Shown: positions 63,231 through 64,000 of the stretch, piece by piece | How the letters are laid out: every line of letters starts with the position of its first letter | Numbering within the stretch: the stretch's first letter is position 1 | Source of the DNA: CAMFLJ01 sp963702555 | GTDB taxonomy: Bacteria > Actinomycetota > Acidimicrobiia > Acidimicrobiales > Acidimicrobilacustridaceae | Assembly (NCBI GenBank): GCA_963702555.1 | Contig: CAVPCW010000011.1 | Span: 806,001 to 870,000 of the forward strand | Direction: 5' to 3' | Length of the DNA: 64,000 nucleotides | Notes under the pieces: generated by a model | Databases searched by the model: none | The model's input: only the letters and a program-made list of their open reading frames with translations | What the model was told of the DNA's origin: nothing | Program-made: the position numbers and the translations under genes

Positions 63231-64000
63231 TCAGGCCGAGGGGGGCCACGGGGCGAGGCGGGGCCAGGGGAGGGCCTCCTCGATCGCGAGCGCCAGGCGC
63301 AGGAGGGTCGCCTCGCTGCCCATGCGGCCGGCGAACTGCAGCCCGAAGGGCAGGCCGTTGCCGTCGAGGCCGGAGGGGATCGACATGGCCGGCTGGCCGG
63401 TCACGTTGAACACGCCGGTGAAGTCGGTGAAGCGGCCGGCCCGGGTGAACATCGACTGGAGGTCGTTGGCGTCGAGGTACCCGAGCTCGGGCACCGGCTC
63501 GACGATGGTCGGCGTGAGCCACAGGTCGTAGGTGCGGTGGAACTCGCCGAGGTCGTGGCTGACCTGCTCCATGGCCAGCTGGGCCCGCACCAGCGCGGTG
63601 GCCGGCGCGGCCGAGAGGCCGTCGTGCACCGCCCGGGTGAGGGCCTCGAGGTCGTCGTCGGCCAGCTCGCGACCGAGCTCGGCGAGGCGGTCCTCGATGC
63701 CGACCGCCGACACCGCGCCCATGATCGTGCTCATCGCGGTGGTGACCTGGGTCGGGTCGTAGGCGGGGGAGGCCTCCTCGACCCGGTGGCCCGTCTCCAG
63801 CAGCACCTCGATCATGCGCTCCATGGCGGCGAGCGAGGCGGGGTGGCCCTCGTTGCCGGCCACCGAGGTGGTGGCGTAGGCGATGCGCAGGGTCTCGGGT
63901 GCGGTGGCGAGCGCGGCGGTGAACGAGCCTTCGGGGGGCGGGGCAGGTGAGGCGTAGGCGTCGCCGGGCACGGGGCCGGCGAGAGCATCGAGGATGGCAG
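63231..64000 (-). CDS. Amidase (amidase-signature family), C-terminal part, cut by window edge
   Basis: C-terminal 256 residues of an amidase. The frame is open through the window edge (AILDALAGPVPGDAYASP matches the conserved segment preceding the last third of the family). Later features are PAYDPTQVTTAMSTIMGAVS, DLWLTPTIVEPVPELG and FTGVFNVTGQPAMSIPSGLD, the usual C-terminal core. The Ser-cisSer-Lys triad would lie beyond 64000. Glu-tRNA amidotransferase GatA is less likely because of the CHE-like FNVTGQPAMS pattern seen in catabolic amidases. Confidence 0.88.
   Translation of the reverse strand, partial: AILDALAGPVPGDAYASPAPPPEGSFTAALATAPETLRIAYATTSVAGNEGHPASLAAMERMIEVLLETGHRVEEASPAYDPTQVTTAMSTIMGAVSAVGIEDRLAELGRELADDDLEALTRAVHDGLSAAPATALVRAQLAMEQVSHDLGEFHRTYDLWLTPTIVEPVPELGYLDANDLQSMFTRAGRFTDFTGVFNVTGQPAMSIPSGLDGNGLPFGLQFAGRMGSEATLLRLALAIEEALPWPRLAPWPPSA

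Overview
The window is very GC-rich, gene-dense chromosomal DNA from an actinobacterium, by inference a member of the Acidimicrobiia or a close relative. The supporting context is the actinobacterial block recG-rsmD-coaD-sepIVA-yceD-rpmF-plsX-acpP-rnc-fpg-smc, a Kgd-type 2-oxoglutarate enzyme with an N-terminal E2 domain, HRDC-type UvrD2, GTP-dependent PEP carboxykinase, an MprAB-PepD-like stress cassette, and mycothiol-linked redox genes. I find no rRNA, tRNA, CRISPR array, insertion sequence or prophage. It is mostly core genome with a few accessory genes.

Layout. 1-8870: kgd (truncated at the left edge), MMPL/RND exporter, xth, thioesterase, DUF2505, uvrD2, PH-SHOCT membrane protein. 8874-14111: galK/galT, alpha/beta hydrolase, CaiB-type CoA transferase or racemase, PIG-L deacetylase, stand-alone CBM48 protein. 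14253-18140: coupled minus-strand map-orf-ABC ATPase-ABC permease, then a His-repeat ABM-type monooxygenase and a small membrane protein. 18258-20734: pckG, a cold-shock-like protein and rpmB. 20844-34238: yloV/fakA-like gene, recG, rsmD, coaD, sepIVA, yceD, rpmF, plsX, acpP, rnc, fpg, smc. 34253-39777: LysE exporter, CMD protein, 13E12-type HNH gene, and a DGPF/ECF42 sigma pair with a matching candidate promoter. 39782-46564: moxR-DUF58-VWA operon divergent from an MprA-MprB-PepD-like cassette. 46749-53184: ftsY-(small membrane protein)-ffh-rpsP-KH-rimM-trmD-rplS-DUF2469-yraN. 53197-64000: TetR, mycothiol-type DinB-fold enzyme, Asp-rich exported protein, DsbA-like oxidoreductase plus mycoredoxin, exported beta-propeller-like protein, alcohol dehydrogenase, bfr-bfd with DtxR/IdeR-like boxes, SnoaL protein, PMT-like membrane glycosyltransferase, SDR, PadR regulator and a truncated amidase.

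Two sequence-wide patterns stand out. First, about 17 genes have a TANNNT -10 hexamer ending only 5-10 nt before the start codon and mostly no Shine-Dalgarno sequence, so leaderless transcription looks common; at one or two loci divergent -10 elements overlap. Second, thirteen conserved genes are broken by 23 single-base discontinuities, 22 of them net +1. They cluster strongly (five in recG, four in plsX) while long genes such as smc are intact. I treat these as probable sequencing or assembly errors and annotate each gene across them. The one-sided sign and the clustering are odd enough to check against raw reads.
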